64,000 bases of DNA from Mycobacterium spongiae (GTDB lineage Bacteria; Actinomycetota; Actinomycetes; Mycobacteriales; Mycobacteriaceae): the NCBI RefSeq assembly GCF_018278905.1, contig NZ_CP046600.1, forward strand, positions 620,001 to 684,000, given 5' to 3'. This document shows, in pieces, positions 47,422 to 56,852 of this stretch. Under the pieces are notes generated by a model. The model made no database searches. It was given only the letters and a program-made list of their open reading frames with translations, and had not been told where the DNA came from. The translations under genes and the position numbers were made by a program. How positions within the stretch are numbered: position 1 is the stretch's first letter; the number at the start of each line of letters is the position of its first letter.

Positions 47422-48663
47422 ATGACTACCCCTCTGTTATTGCGCGGTGTTGATCTCGCGGCGTTCGCGGCGGCCACGGTCGCGCGGCTGCGGGGTGCCG
47501 GGGTGCTGGTTTCCGCTAGCGGTCCAGCGAGTCTGGTAGCGGCTCTGCGGCAGTTGGTGCCGCACACTCCCACGTCCCTGTATTGGGCAGCACGGATAAC
47601 GCTGGTGAACCGGCGCGAAGATGTTGCCGCGTTCGATGCGGTGTTCGCGTCAGTGTTCGGCGTTTTCGGGACCGATGAACCCGACGGTGCGAGCCGGGCC
47701 GCCTCGTCGCTGCCACTTGCGGGCCCCCGCGCGCCCGCCGCCGGCGTCGTGCATCGCGCGGACGGCCGATCGAGTGCCCGCCAGGCCCAGGATCTGCCCT
47801 GGACTACCCGGCAGCCGGTGGCGGCCAGCGCCGACCGGGACGAGCCCGGCATCCAACTGCCCGACCTCCTGCCCAGCCGCATCGCCGCCCTCGCCGATGA
47901 ACCGTTCGACCAGTTCGATCCCGACGATCTGCGACTGCTCGGAGGCTGGCTGGAGGCCACGGTGGCACGCTGGCCCCGGCGGCGCAGCCTGCGCCATGAG
48001 TCCAGTCCGCACGGCAAGCGGATCGACCTGCGGGCGACGATGAATGCTTCACGATCGACCGGTTGGGAATCGTTGCTGCTTGCGAGAACTCGGCCCCGGC
48101 GTCGTCCCAGGCGCGTGGTGCTGGTCTGCGACGTCAGCCGGTCGATGCAGCCTTTCGCCGCTATCTATCTGCACCTGATGCGGGCGGCGGTGCTACGCCA
48201 AGCGCGGATTCGTCCCGAGGTCTTCGCGTTCTCGACTTCGTTGACTCGGCTGACCGCGGTGCTATCGCACCGCTCGGCCGAAGTGGCGCTGGAGCGGGCC
48301 AACGCCAAGGTGAGCGATCGCTACGGCGGCACGTTTATCGGTCGCAGCATCGGTGCGCTGCTGGCTCCGCCGTACGGGAACGCGCTGCGCGGAGCGGTCG
48401 TGATCATCGCCTCCGATGGCTGGGACAGCGATCCTCCCGACGTGCTGGAGCGCGAGCTGGCTAGGGTGCGTCGGCGCGCCGAGGTGCTGGTCTGGCTCAA
48501 TCCGCGCGCGGCCCATGGCGAGTTCGTGCCGCTGGCGGGTTCGATGGCGGCGGCGCTGCCCCATTGTGACCTCTTCTTACCGGCACACTCCCTGTCAGGC
48601 TTGCAAGAGTTGCTGTCGGCGCTGGCGGGCGATCCCCGCACCCGGACGTCATTCCACGCTTAG
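47422..48663 (+). CDS. coxE: VWA-domain protein, CoxE-like
   Basis: A 413-residue protein with a C-terminal von Willebrand factor A domain: VVLVCDVSRSMQPFAAIYLH holds the MIDAS DxSxS metal site near 238, followed by FIGRSIGALL and VVIIASDGWDSDPPD. N-terminal 200 residues are the CoxE-specific region. It pairs with the MoxR ATPase (coxD); MoxR-VWA pairs act as metal-centre chaperones. ATG 47422 is after the tandem repeat; a longer frame through the repeat is less likely. Its 3' end overlaps eutC by 15 bp on the opposite strand. Confidence 0.85.
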   Translation: MTTPLLLRGVDLAAFAAATVARLRGAGVLVSASGPASLVAALRQLVPHTPTSLYWAARITLVNRREDVAAFDAVFASVFGVFGTDEPDGASRAASSLPLAGPRAPAAGVVHRADGRSSARQAQDLPWTTRQPVAASADRDEPGIQLPDLLPSRIAALADEPFDQFDPDDLRLLGGWLEATVARWPRRRSLRHESSPHGKRIDLRATMNASRSTGWESLLLARTRPRRRPRRVVLVCDVSRSMQPFAAIYLHLMRAAVLRQARIRPEVFAFSTSLTRLTAVLSHRSAEVALERANAKVSDRYGGTFIGRSIGALLAPPYGNALRGAVVIIASDGWDSDPPDVLERELARVRRRAEVLVWLNPRAAHGEFVPLAGSMAAALPHCDLFLPAHSLSGLQELLSALAGDPRTRTSFHA

Positions 48664-49422
48664 GACGTCGCTGCCGGCCAGTTCGCTACGAGAAGTGTCT
48701 TTGAGGTCGACACCCGAGCGGCCAAGTTTGCGAGCCCCGGCGACGAGCACCGCGGTAGTTGCCGCGGCGGTTTCGTAGTCGAGTCCGTCGGGAGGATGGA
48801 TGTTGGAAATGCAGTTGCGGTCGGCGTCGGTGAGACCAGGCGAGGGGCGATGGGTCAGGTAGATTCCGAGGCTGTCGGCGACCGACAGTCCTGGTCGTTC
48901 CCCGATGATCACCAGCACGGTGCCTACTGCCAACGCGTGACCAATGTGGTCGCCCAGAGCCACGCGAGCCTGGGTCGCGATGACAGGTGGGGCGATGCGA
49001 TAGCGGTCGTTGAATTCGCGGACCAGAGCAGCTACCAGGCCGGCGGCATGATCAGTAAGCGCACGGGGGGAAAGGCCGTCGGCGAGCACGATACCGATGT
49101 CCGCGCCAGTCTTCGCCAGGACCGACAGGTCTGCCGGACGGCGGCCGAGGTCGGGCCGGCGAAGAAACTCGCCACGTGACGTTGCCTGACTCTGCACACG
49201 TAGCGGTGCACCGATCCCCAGTTCGTGGATCTGCTCGACGAGGCTGTCCACCTCCAGGGGGTCGTGCACGGCGTCGCGCGCGGCGGCGTGTGCGGCTTGG
49301 AACTCGAGGACTCGCCGAGTTGGCAGCGAGTTGCCCGCACGTCCAAGCCCAATCCGTGCCTGGGTCGCCTCCCGGAGCAGTGCCCAGAGGTCGTCAGCCG
49401 AACGCGGGTCCGGAGTATTCAT
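48649..49422 (-). CDS. eutC: Ethanolamine ammonia-lyase small subunit
   Basis: A 257-residue light chain of the adenosylcobalamin-dependent lyase that splits ethanolamine to acetaldehyde and ammonia. Typical segments: ARIGLGRAGNSLPTRRVLEF near the start, ADIGIVLADGLSPRAL, and VIIGERPGLSVADSLGIYLT. It overlaps eutB by 4 nt (ATGA), so the subunits are made in equal amounts. The gene order permease-eutB-eutC is a minimal pathway; no microcompartment shell or EutA reactivase is seen here. Confidence 0.93.
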   Translation of the reverse strand: MNTPDPRSADDLWALLREATQARIGLGRAGNSLPTRRVLEFQAAHAAARDAVHDPLEVDSLVEQIHELGIGAPLRVQSQATSRGEFLRRPDLGRRPADLSVLAKTGADIGIVLADGLSPRALTDHAAGLVAALVREFNDRYRIAPPVIATQARVALGDHIGHALAVGTVLVIIGERPGLSVADSLGIYLTHRPSPGLTDADRNCISNIHPPDGLDYETAAATTAVLVAGARKLGRSGVDLKDTSRSELAGSDVLSVE

Positions 49423-50828
49423 GCGCCACTTGCCAATGCGCGCAGTGGCGAGGTTGCGAGATCGATGGGCAGAATCCGGCCGTCGGGGTCTGCCATACCG
49501 AGACCGGCCAGCCAGGCTTCGAATTCCGGTGCAGGGCGCAGCCGCAGCACCTGACGCACGTACAAGGGATCGTGAAATGACAGGCTTTGATAGCCGAGCA
49601 TGATGTCGTCGGCGCCAGGGACGGCAATGACGAACGCGGCGCCCGCCACTCCCAGCAGAGTGAGCAGCGTATCCATATCATCTTGATCGGCCTCGGCGTG
49701 ATTGGTGTAGCAGACGTCTACGCCCATGGGGAGGCCGAGAAGTTTCCCACAGAAGTGGTCTTCGAGCCCGGCGCGGATGATCTGCTTTCCGTCGTAGAGG
49801 TATTCGGGTCCGATGAACCCGACCACCGTGTTGATCAACAAGGGCTGGAGCGTTCGGGCCACCGCGTAGGCTCGCGCCTCCAACGTCTGTTGATCGACGG
49901 GTTTGCCCCCGACGCCGAGGTGTGCGCCGGCCGACAGGGCCGACCCTTGTCCAGTCTCGAGATACATGACGTTGTCGCCGACGGTACCGCGCCGTAGCAA
50001 CCGTGCGGCTTCGTTGGCTTCCAACAACATTGGGATGGTCACGCCGAAACTGGAGTTGGCGTCTTGGGTGCCCGCGATCGACTGGAATACCAGATCCACG
50101 GGCACACCTTGGTCGATCAGTTCCATGGTGGTAGTCACATGACACAGCACGCACGACTGCATCGGGATAGCGAAACGTTGCCGGATGTCGTCGAGAAGAC
50201 AGAGCAAATCCGCCGTTGCGTGTGGCGAGTCGGTCGCGGGATTGATCCCAACCACCGCGTCACCGCAGCCCATGAGCAAGCCGTCGAGCATCCCGGCGGC
50301 AATGCCGCGAGGGTCGTCGGTCGGATGGTTGGGCTGTAACCGAGTGGCGAGCCTGCCCGGCAACCCCACGGTGGTGCGGAAGGCCGCCGTCGCGGTCGCG
50401 GCCGCGGCAACCAGAATCAGATCCTGGTTGCGCATGATTTTCGACACTGCGGCAACCATTTCCGGGGTCAGGCCGGACGAAACTGCCGCGATCTGCACCG
50501 CGCTGTCGTCGCGGGTTGCGATCTCCAACAGCCAATCGCGAAGACCGCCCACCGTCAGATGAGAAATCGGGCTGAACGCGGTTCGATCATGACTGTCGAT
50601 AATGAGCCGGGTAACCTCGTCGGTCTCGTACGGTACGACCACGTCGTTGAGAAAAGTTGTCAGCGGGATGTCGGCGAGCACCCAAGCGGCGGCGGCACGC
50701 TCGGCGTCGTGTTCGGCGGCGCAGCCGGCCAGCTGATCACCGGAGCGCAATGGCGTCGCTTTAGCCATCACGTCAACCAGACCGTCAAAGGTGTACGTGG
50801 TACCTGAAACAGCTTGCCGGAAACTCAT
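49419..50828 (-). CDS. eutB: Ethanolamine ammonia-lyase large subunit
   Basis: A 469-residue TIM-barrel heavy chain that binds the B12 cofactor and substrate. Diagnostic regions include RNQDLILVAAA, GLPGRLATRLQPNHPTDDPR, GCGDAVVGINPATDSP, ETGQGSALSAGAHLGVGGKP and NTVVGFIGPEYLYDGKQIIR. Length is normal. It overlaps the permease stop by 4 nt upstream and eutC downstream. Acetaldehyde made here would need an aldehyde dehydrogenase; none is in this operon. Confidence 0.95.
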   Translation of the reverse strand: MSFRQAVSGTTYTFDGLVDVMAKATPLRSGDQLAGCAAEHDAERAAAAWVLADIPLTTFLNDVVVPYETDEVTRLIIDSHDRTAFSPISHLTVGGLRDWLLEIATRDDSAVQIAAVSSGLTPEMVAAVSKIMRNQDLILVAAAATATAAFRTTVGLPGRLATRLQPNHPTDDPRGIAAGMLDGLLMGCGDAVVGINPATDSPHATADLLCLLDDIRQRFAIPMQSCVLCHVTTTMELIDQGVPVDLVFQSIAGTQDANSSFGVTIPMLLEANEAARLLRRGTVGDNVMYLETGQGSALSAGAHLGVGGKPVDQQTLEARAYAVARTLQPLLINTVVGFIGPEYLYDGKQIIRAGLEDHFCGKLLGLPMGVDVCYTNHAEADQDDMDTLLTLLGVAGAAFVIAVPGADDIMLGYQSLSFHDPLYVRQVLRLRPAPEFEAWLAGLGMADPDGRILPIDLATSPLRALASGA

Positions 50829-52264
50829 ACTGGTCTGTTTTCGACGTCGTCGAGCCCGGCCAGCTCTTCGTCCGGGGAATTGGCGACCAAGCGGTGCCGG
50901 CTAACGAGGGCGAAGTAGAGCATGAAGGACACGAACACTCCTAAGCAGCACAAGAAGGCCACGCCGTCCACCAGAAATGTAGCAACGAGGGCTAGTGCCG
51001 CAACCACCAAGGCAAACCCGGTGGTGGCGGTTCCACCTGGGGTCCGGTAGGGGCGTGGCATCTCGGGTACGCGCCGGCGTAGCACGATATGACTGATCAT
51101 CATCAGCACGTAGCTCAGGGTGGCACCGAACACGGCCATATTGAGCAGAAGGTCGCCTTTGCCGGTCAGGGACAATGCGAACCCGATGACACCGGGGACG
51201 ACGAGAGCCAGCGTCGGCGCTTTGCGAGAGTTGGTGATTGACAGCGCCGTCGGCAGGTAACCCGCCCGTGATAGCGCGAAGAGCTGTCGCGAATAGGCGA
51301 AAATGATCGAGAAGAAGCTGGCGATGAGGCCGGCCAACCCGATGTAGTTGACGATGTGGGCGGCGCTCGTTTGCCCCAACGCGACGACCAGTGGATTACC
51401 CGCTGACGACAGTGCGTCGGCGCCACCCGCGCCGGTGGCCAACAGCAGCACGACCGCGCACGTCGTCAGCAAGACGCTCAAGGCTGCGGTGATCCCGCGG
51501 GGAACATTGCGCGCCGGATCGGCGGTTTCCTCAGCGGCCAGCGGAACTCCTTCCACCGCCAGGAAGAACCAGATCGCGAACGGCAGCGCCGACCACACCC
51601 CGAGGTAGCCGTGCGGCAGAAAGACGGATGCGCCCACCGCGTCGGAAGCGGGGATGTCCGTCAAATTGGCCAGCTGGAAGCGGCCAACAGCCGCCACCGC
51701 GAAGACTCCGATGCCCACCAGCGCAACGGCGGTAATCACGAACATCACCTTGAGTGCCTCACCGACTCCGCTGAGATGAATACCGATGAAGACGACGTAG
51801 ATCGTCAAATACACCCACCAACCGTCGCGAATGCCGAACAGGCCCAGCGACTGAACGTATGCGCCGATAAATGTGGCGATGGCCGCAGGTGCGATCGCGT
51901 ACTCGATCAATACCGCGGTACCCGTCGCGAATCCCCCCCATGGCCCCAGAGCGCGGCGGGCGAACGTATACCCTCCGCCCGCAGTCGGCAGCGCCGACGC
52001 TAGTTCGGACATGCCCAACACCAAGGCCAAATACATCGCGGCGATCACCACGGCGGCTATGGCCAATCCGCCGAAGCCGCCGCGTGCTAGCCCGAAGTTC
52101 CAACCCGAATAGTCCCCCGACACCACATAGCTGACGCCGAGCCCCGCGAGTAGCAACCAGCCGGCGCTGCCGGTCTTGAGCTGTCGTTTCTGAAGGTAAG
52201 TTGTTGACTCCGTGTGGCTTTCGACGCCACCTGCGAGGTGGGCAACGTGGTGATCGCCAACCAT
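50825..52264 (-). CDS. Ethanolamine/amino-acid permease (APC family)
   Basis: A transporter of about 479 residues with twelve predicted helices, e.g. GWLLLAGLGVSYVVSGDYSG at the first helix, where the GxGVSYVVSGDYSGWNFG pattern is seen in ethanolamine permeases (Eat). Operon position upstream of eutBC, with a 4-nt overlap, supports ethanolamine uptake. The start is uncertain: ATG 52264 has GGAGG 8 nt upstream, while in-frame ATGs at 52279, 52303 and 52327 also exist. The short polar N-terminus contains several His residues. Confidence 0.85.
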   Translation of the reverse strand: MVGDHHVAHLAGGVESHTESTTYLQKRQLKTGSAGWLLLAGLGVSYVVSGDYSGWNFGLARGGFGGLAIAAVVIAAMYLALVLGMSELASALPTAGGGYTFARRALGPWGGFATGTAVLIEYAIAPAAIATFIGAYVQSLGLFGIRDGWWVYLTIYVVFIGIHLSGVGEALKVMFVITAVALVGIGVFAVAAVGRFQLANLTDIPASDAVGASVFLPHGYLGVWSALPFAIWFFLAVEGVPLAAEETADPARNVPRGITAALSVLLTTCAVVLLLATGAGGADALSSAGNPLVVALGQTSAAHIVNYIGLAGLIASFFSIIFAYSRQLFALSRAGYLPTALSITNSRKAPTLALVVPGVIGFALSLTGKGDLLLNMAVFGATLSYVLMMISHIVLRRRVPEMPRPYRTPGGTATTGFALVVAALALVATFLVDGVAFLCCLGVFVSFMLYFALVSRHRLVANSPDEELAGLDDVENRPV

Positions 52265-52335
52265 GTGGTCGTCCTCCATTCCGTTCGACGGCTCCTCAAG
52301 CATCCGGTCAGGAAAGGCTGAAGCCAACCCCTGCG

Positions 52336-52375
52336 ATCGAGAATTATCGAGAATTATCGAGAATTATTGAGAATT
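52336..52375. repeat. Four 10-bp repeats before the ethanolamine operon
   Basis: ATCGAGAATT occurs three times head to tail, with a fourth copy ATTGAGAATT, at exact 10-bp spacing, in the divergent gap between the permease and the GH76 gene. The last unit forms part of an inverted repeat GAGAA-N6-TTCTC (52369-52384). One helical turn per unit suggests protein binding on one face of DNA. Confidence 0.75.
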
Positions 52376-52467
52376 AACGTTCTCCCGGGCCGGGCGCCGC
52401 GCGCCGGGGCCGTCACGCGGGATCGACTGGAATCGCGGCCGCCGCCTGGTAAGGCAAGATCTACATC

Positions 52468-53586
52468 ATGGACCAGGTATGGGCGAACCGGGCAGCCAGC
52501 TCCGAAGCCGCCGTGACGCAACGACACCTGAAGCGGCTCTGGGCGTTGCCGGGTACCCAGCTCGGAGTGGTGGCCTGGCCGTCGCAACGGCGCGATCGAT
52601 TGTTCGGCACCTGGCACTACTGGTGGCAGGCGCATCTTCTCGATTGCCTCATCGACGCGCAGTTGCGGGATCCGCAACCACACCGGCGCACCCAGCTCAA
52701 TCGGCAGGTTCGCTCGCACCGGCTACGCAACAACTTCTCGTGGACAAACAATTACTACGACGACATGGCGTGGCTGGCCCTGGCGCTGGAACGCGCGGCC
52801 CGGGTGGCCGGCGTCGAACGGCGGCGAGCGCTGCCGAAACTGACCGATCAGTTCGTCAAATCCTGGGTGCCTGAGGACGGCGGCGGGATCCCTTGGCGCA
52901 AACAAGACCAGTTCTTCAACGCTCCCGCGAACGGTCCGGCCGGAATCTTTCTCGCTCGGTATGGGGACCGGCTGCGGCGGGCACAGCAGATGGCCGACTG
53001 GATCGACCGCACGCTGATCGACCCCGAGACGCACCTGGTGTTCGACGGCATCAAGGCAGGGTCGCTGGTGCGCGCCCAGTACACCTACTGCCAGGGCGTC
53101 GTGCTCGGGCTGGAAGCCGAACTCGCCGCACGCACCCACGACGACAGGCATGCGCCACGGGTGCACCGCCTGGTCGCGGCAGTGAATGAGCACATGGCGC
53201 CATCGGGTGTGCTGAAGGGCGCCGGCGGCGGGGACGGCGGCCTGTTCGCGGGCATCACCGCCCGCTACCTTGCGCTGGTGGCGACCGCGTTGCCAGGCGA
53301 CGCCGCGGGCGACGTGGCCGCCCGCGACGTAGCCCGCAGCGTGGTGCTGGCCTCGGCGAAGTCGGCGTGGGACTATCGGCAAACCGTCGACGGTCTGCCG
53401 GTATTCGGGCCGTTCTGGGACCGCGACGCCGAATTGCCGACGGCCGGCGGTGCTCAGGCGCAGTTCATCGAGGGCGCGGTGAGTGGTTCCGAGGTTGCCG
53501 AGCGGGATCTGTCGGTGCAGCTCTCCGGGTGGATGCTGATGGAAGCCGCCTATCGCGTCACGACGGACGGCGGCTCACTCGGGTAG
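52468..53586 (+). CDS. GH76-family glycosidase (putative alpha-1,6-mannanase)
   Basis: A 372-residue (alpha/alpha)6-barrel glycosyl hydrolase. NNYYDDMAWLALALERAAR near 92-110 carries the catalytic Asp pair of GH76; GGGIPWRKQDQFFNAPANGP, YTYCQGVVLGLEAELA and LFAGITARYL are further family blocks. No signal peptide is visible, so it may act in the cytoplasm. Rv0365c by synteny. It diverges from the ethanolamine operon and overlaps the 3' end of the DedA gene by 12 bp. Confidence 0.85.
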   Translation: MDQVWANRAASSEAAVTQRHLKRLWALPGTQLGVVAWPSQRRDRLFGTWHYWWQAHLLDCLIDAQLRDPQPHRRTQLNRQVRSHRLRNNFSWTNNYYDDMAWLALALERAARVAGVERRRALPKLTDQFVKSWVPEDGGGIPWRKQDQFFNAPANGPAGIFLARYGDRLRRAQQMADWIDRTLIDPETHLVFDGIKAGSLVRAQYTYCQGVVLGLEAELAARTHDDRHAPRVHRLVAAVNEHMAPSGVLKGAGGGDGGLFAGITARYLALVATALPGDAAGDVAARDVARSVVLASAKSAWDYRQTVDGLPVFGPFWDRDAELPTAGGAQAQFIEGAVSGSEVAERDLSVQLSGWMLMEAAYRVTTDGGSLG

Positions 53587-54267
53587 GGCCACCTGGTTGG
53601 GCTCGGCCTCGGCATTTCCAGCGGAACGGCGCCGCGCCCGGTAGACCCGCGCGGCGGAGATCATGGCCGGCATGAGCGACACGAACAGTATTCCCAGGAT
53701 GATCAGCTGCAGGTTCTTGTGGACAAAGGGAACATTGCCGAGGAAGTAGCCCAGCAGCGTCACACCGGCCCCCCAGCTGATGCCGCCGATGATGTCGAAT
53801 CCCAAGAACACCGGATACCGCATGTACGAAACGCCGGCGATCACCGGTACGAAGGTCCGCAGGATCGGGGCGAACCGGGCCAGGATGATCGTCGCGGGCC
53901 CGTACTTTTCGAAAAAGGCGTGCGACTCGGTCACATAGTGCTTCTTGAAGAAGCGGGAGTCCTCTTTTTTGAATAGGGCTGGCCCAATGCGGCGCCCGAT
54001 GAAGTAGGCGGTCTGATCGCCGAGCACGGCGACAATCGCGACGCATGGGGCGAGCACCCCGATGGCCACCGGTGCCTCTGGGCTTGCGGCCAGCAGCCCG
54101 CCGGTGAACAGCAGCGACTCACCCGGTAGCAGGGGAAACAACAAGCCGGTCTCGACAAAGACGATGATCAAAATGCCGGGCAGGACCGCGGACCCGAAGA
54201 CGCCGTTGGCGCCCAACCAGTACATCGGGTCGAGGATGTCCGGCAGGGCCGACACGGCGGTGCTCAT
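53575..54267 (-). CDS. DedA-family membrane protein
   Basis: A 230-residue integral membrane protein of the DedA/SNARE-associated family with the FVETGLLFPLLPGESLLFTG block, the GDQTAYFIGRRIG region, and the conserved RFAPILRTFVPVIAGVSYM segment. These proteins are transporters of lipids such as undecaprenyl phosphate or aid envelope homeostasis. The start gives a normal length. It converges with GH76 and diverges from fba by about 118 bp. Confidence 0.9.
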   Translation of the reverse strand: MSTAVSALPDILDPMYWLGANGVFGSAVLPGILIIVFVETGLLFPLLPGESLLFTGGLLAASPEAPVAIGVLAPCVAIVAVLGDQTAYFIGRRIGPALFKKEDSRFFKKHYVTESHAFFEKYGPATIILARFAPILRTFVPVIAGVSYMRYPVFLGFDIIGGISWGAGVTLLGYFLGNVPFVHKNLQLIILGILFVSLMPAMISAARVYRARRRSAGNAEAEPNQVALPE

Positions 54268-54385
54268 GAGGTCTCAACATACCGGCCGACTCGCTGCGCG
54301 AGGCACAGGCGCAGGCCGGACTGGCTGCTCGTCGAAATAGTGGTGTTGCGATACTGGGAAGATTGGAGTCTTGAGGAGGTCGTTC

Positions 54386-55432
54386 ATGCCTGTCGCAACG
54401 CCCGAGGTCTACGCCGAGATGCTGGGGCGTGCCAAGGAGAACTCGTACGCCTTTCCGGCGATCAACTGCACCTCCTCGGAAACGGTCAACGCCGCAATCA
54501 AGGGTTTCGCCGACGCCGGTAGCGACGGCATCATCCAATTCTCCACTGGCGGTGCCGAGTTCGGCTCCGGTCTTGGGGTCAAGGACATGGTCACCGGTGC
54601 GGTCGCGCTGGCCGAGTTCACCCACATCATTGCGGCCAAGTACCCGATCAACGTCGCTCTGCACACCGACCACTGCCCCAAGGACAAGCTCGACACCTAC
54701 GTCCGGCCGCTGCTGGCTATCTCCTCGGAGAGAGTGGGCAAAGGTGCCAATCCTTTGTTCCAATCGCACATGTGGGATGGGTCGGCGATACCGCTCGATG
54801 AGAATCTGGTCATCGCACAGGAACTGCTCAAGGTGGCGGCGGCGGCCAAAATTATCCTGGAGATTGAGATCGGCGTCGTCGGTGGCGAAGAGGACGGCGT
54901 CGCGCACGAGATCAACGACAAGCTCTACACCAGCCCTGAGGACTTCGAGAAAACCATCGATGCGCTGGGTGCCGGCGACCAGGGCAAGTACCTTTTGGCC
55001 GCGACGTTCGGCAATGTGCACGGCGTCTACAAACCGGGCAACGTCAAGCTTCGCCCCGACATCCTTGCCCAAGGGCAAAAGGTGGCCGCGGCCAAGCTCG
55101 GTTTGGCTGACGCTGATGGGGTCCGGGCGAAGCCTTTCGACTTCGTTTTCCATGGCGGCTCGGGCTCGGAGAAGTCAGAGATCGAGGAATCGCTGGAGTA
55201 CGGCGTCGTGAAGATGAACGTCGACACCGACACTCAGTATGCGTTCACCCGCCCGATCGTGACGCACATGTTCACCAACTACGACGGCGTGCTCAAGGTG
55301 GATGGCGAGGTTGGCGTCAAGAAGGTCTATGACCCCCGCAGTTATCTCAAGAAGGCCGAAGCGGGCATGACCGAGCGGGTGGTGGAGGCCTGCAACGACC
55401 TCCACTGCGCCGGGAGGTCCCTCTCCAGCTGA
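54386..55432 (+). CDS. fba: Fructose-bisphosphate aldolase, class II
   Basis: A 348-residue zinc-dependent glycolytic/gluconeogenic aldolase. Zinc ligands and active-site residues are seen in ALHTDHCPKDKLDTY (His and Asp), EIEIGVVGGEEDGV, LAATFGNVHGVYKPGN (His) and FDFVFHGGSGSEKSEIEESL (His). GAGGAGG precedes ATG 54386 by 6 nt, favouring it over the earlier in-frame start at 54371. M. tuberculosis has only this class II enzyme under most conditions. It converges on mgtE with 31 bp between stops. Confidence 0.96.
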   Translation: MPVATPEVYAEMLGRAKENSYAFPAINCTSSETVNAAIKGFADAGSDGIIQFSTGGAEFGSGLGVKDMVTGAVALAEFTHIIAAKYPINVALHTDHCPKDKLDTYVRPLLAISSERVGKGANPLFQSHMWDGSAIPLDENLVIAQELLKVAAAAKIILEIEIGVVGGEEDGVAHEINDKLYTSPEDFEKTIDALGAGDQGKYLLAATFGNVHGVYKPGNVKLRPDILAQGQKVAAAKLGLADADGVRAKPFDFVFHGGSGSEKSEIEESLEYGVVKMNVDTDTQYAFTRPIVTHMFTNYDGVLKVDGEVGVKKVYDPRSYLKKAEAGMTERVVEACNDLHCAGRSLSS

Positions 55433-55463
55433 GCGGAGCCTGCAGTGTGGTGTGGGCGGGCGC

Positions 55464-56852
55464 TCATAGACCCTGAAGCTGTGACAGCGTCATGTGCGCG
55501 ATCATGAAGTAGATCATCAGGCCCGTGCCGTCGACGATGGTGGCGATCATCGGCCCCGAAACAATTGCTGGGTCGGCACGCAACTTCTTCAACACGGGCG
55601 GAAGGAAGGCCGCTACCAGCGACGACCACAGCACGATCGCTGCCACCGACAATGAGACCGTCACCGTCACCTCCGGCCCCACGCCCAACGTCCAGGCGCG
55701 AACCACCGCGGCGCTTGCCATCGTGATGCCGACCAGTACCCCGGTCGATAGCTCCTTGGCCAGCACCGCAGGCATATCGCGAAACCGGACTTGACCGGTG
55801 GCCATCGCACGGACCAGGGTGGTGGCGATCTGGGTGCCCGTATTGCCGCCGGTACCGATCAGAAGTGGAATGAAGAACGCCAGCGCCACCACCGCCTCCA
55901 TTTCCTCGGAGAACGCCCGTAGGACGGTGCCGGTATAGGCTTCGGCGGCGAACAGCACGAGGAGCCAGACGACCCGCTTGCGCCACAGCAGCCAGGGCGA
56001 CGCCCGCAGATACGGCACCTCGAGAGGCGCTGAACCCCCTTGTCGCTCGGCGTCTTCGGTTGCCTCTTCCTCGGCAATGTCGATCGCTTCGTCTTCGGCG
56101 AGGATGCCAAGCAGCCTGTTGTCACCGTCGACGACGGGCACCGCCATCAGGTTGTGGCTCATGAGAGTCTGCGCGGCCAGCTCTTTGTCGGTCAGCGGCG
56201 AGACGACGATGAGGTCGTCGGTCATCAGATCGGAGACCCGCTGTACGCGATTGGCCAGCACCAGAGCCCGGAACGCCACCACGCCCAAGAGGTGGGAGTC
56301 GGCGTCGGTCACGTAGACGTAGGCGGTGGTTCGCGAATCGCTACGCAGGCCCGACGCGTGGTCACGCACGCTGGCGACGGCTTCCGAAACCGTCATGTCT
56401 GGGCGCACGGTCAGCGTTTCGGGCACCATGTGCGCCGCGGCGGAATCCTCCGGCCAGCTCAACAGGCTACGCAGCACCTTCGCCCGCTCCAGCGGCAGCA
56501 ACATCAATAACGCTTCGCGCTTTGGCTCTTTGAGTTCCCGCAGGATGTCGGCGGCATGGTCGGTGTCAAGCGCGTCGATGAGTGAAGCGGCCACCATCGG
56601 GTCCATGGCCCGAAGCGCCTGCGCGGCCAGTTGGTGGTCAACCGATTCCAACAACTCAACGCCGTTGGCGTTGTCCAGCAACTGGCCGAGTCGTGCTAAC
56701 TCTGCCTTCGACAGAGCGGCAAGTTCGTGAGCACGGTCCGGCAGATCTGTGACGACATCCAGCCACAGATCGATGGCTTTCGGCGTTCCAAGGCCAAGAA
56801 CCTGGCGCATATCGATGGTCGAGTGTTCGACTGTTGGTTGGCGGATGCTCAC
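55464..56852 (-). CDS. mgtE: Magnesium transporter MgtE
   Basis: A 462-residue Mg2+ channel. An N-domain (1-130), a CBS-domain pair (MVPETLTVRPDMTVSEAVAS; VSDLMTDDLIVVSPLTDKEL, both acting as Mg sensors), a plug helix, then five transmembrane helices with GTGGNTGTQIATTLVRAMA, the conserved pore-lining motif. GTG 56852 has an AGGTGG ribosome-binding site; a longer frame to 56894 lacks one, and ATG at residue 15 is less likely. Length equals relatives. Confidence 0.92.
   Translation of the reverse strand: MSIRQPTVEHSTIDMRQVLGLGTPKAIDLWLDVVTDLPDRAHELAALSKAELARLGQLLDNANGVELLESVDHQLAAQALRAMDPMVAASLIDALDTDHAADILRELKEPKREALLMLLPLERAKVLRSLLSWPEDSAAAHMVPETLTVRPDMTVSEAVASVRDHASGLRSDSRTTAYVYVTDADSHLLGVVAFRALVLANRVQRVSDLMTDDLIVVSPLTDKELAAQTLMSHNLMAVPVVDGDNRLLGILAEDEAIDIAEEEATEDAERQGGSAPLEVPYLRASPWLLWRKRVVWLLVLFAAEAYTGTVLRAFSEEMEAVVALAFFIPLLIGTGGNTGTQIATTLVRAMATGQVRFRDMPAVLAKELSTGVLVGITMASAAVVRAWTLGVGPEVTVTVSLSVAAIVLWSSLVAAFLPPVLKKLRADPAIVSGPMIATIVDGTGLMIYFMIAHMTLSQLQGL

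Noticed and set aside
55433..55463. Terminator between fba and mgtE
   Set aside because: The 31-bp gap shows no convincing stem or U-run.
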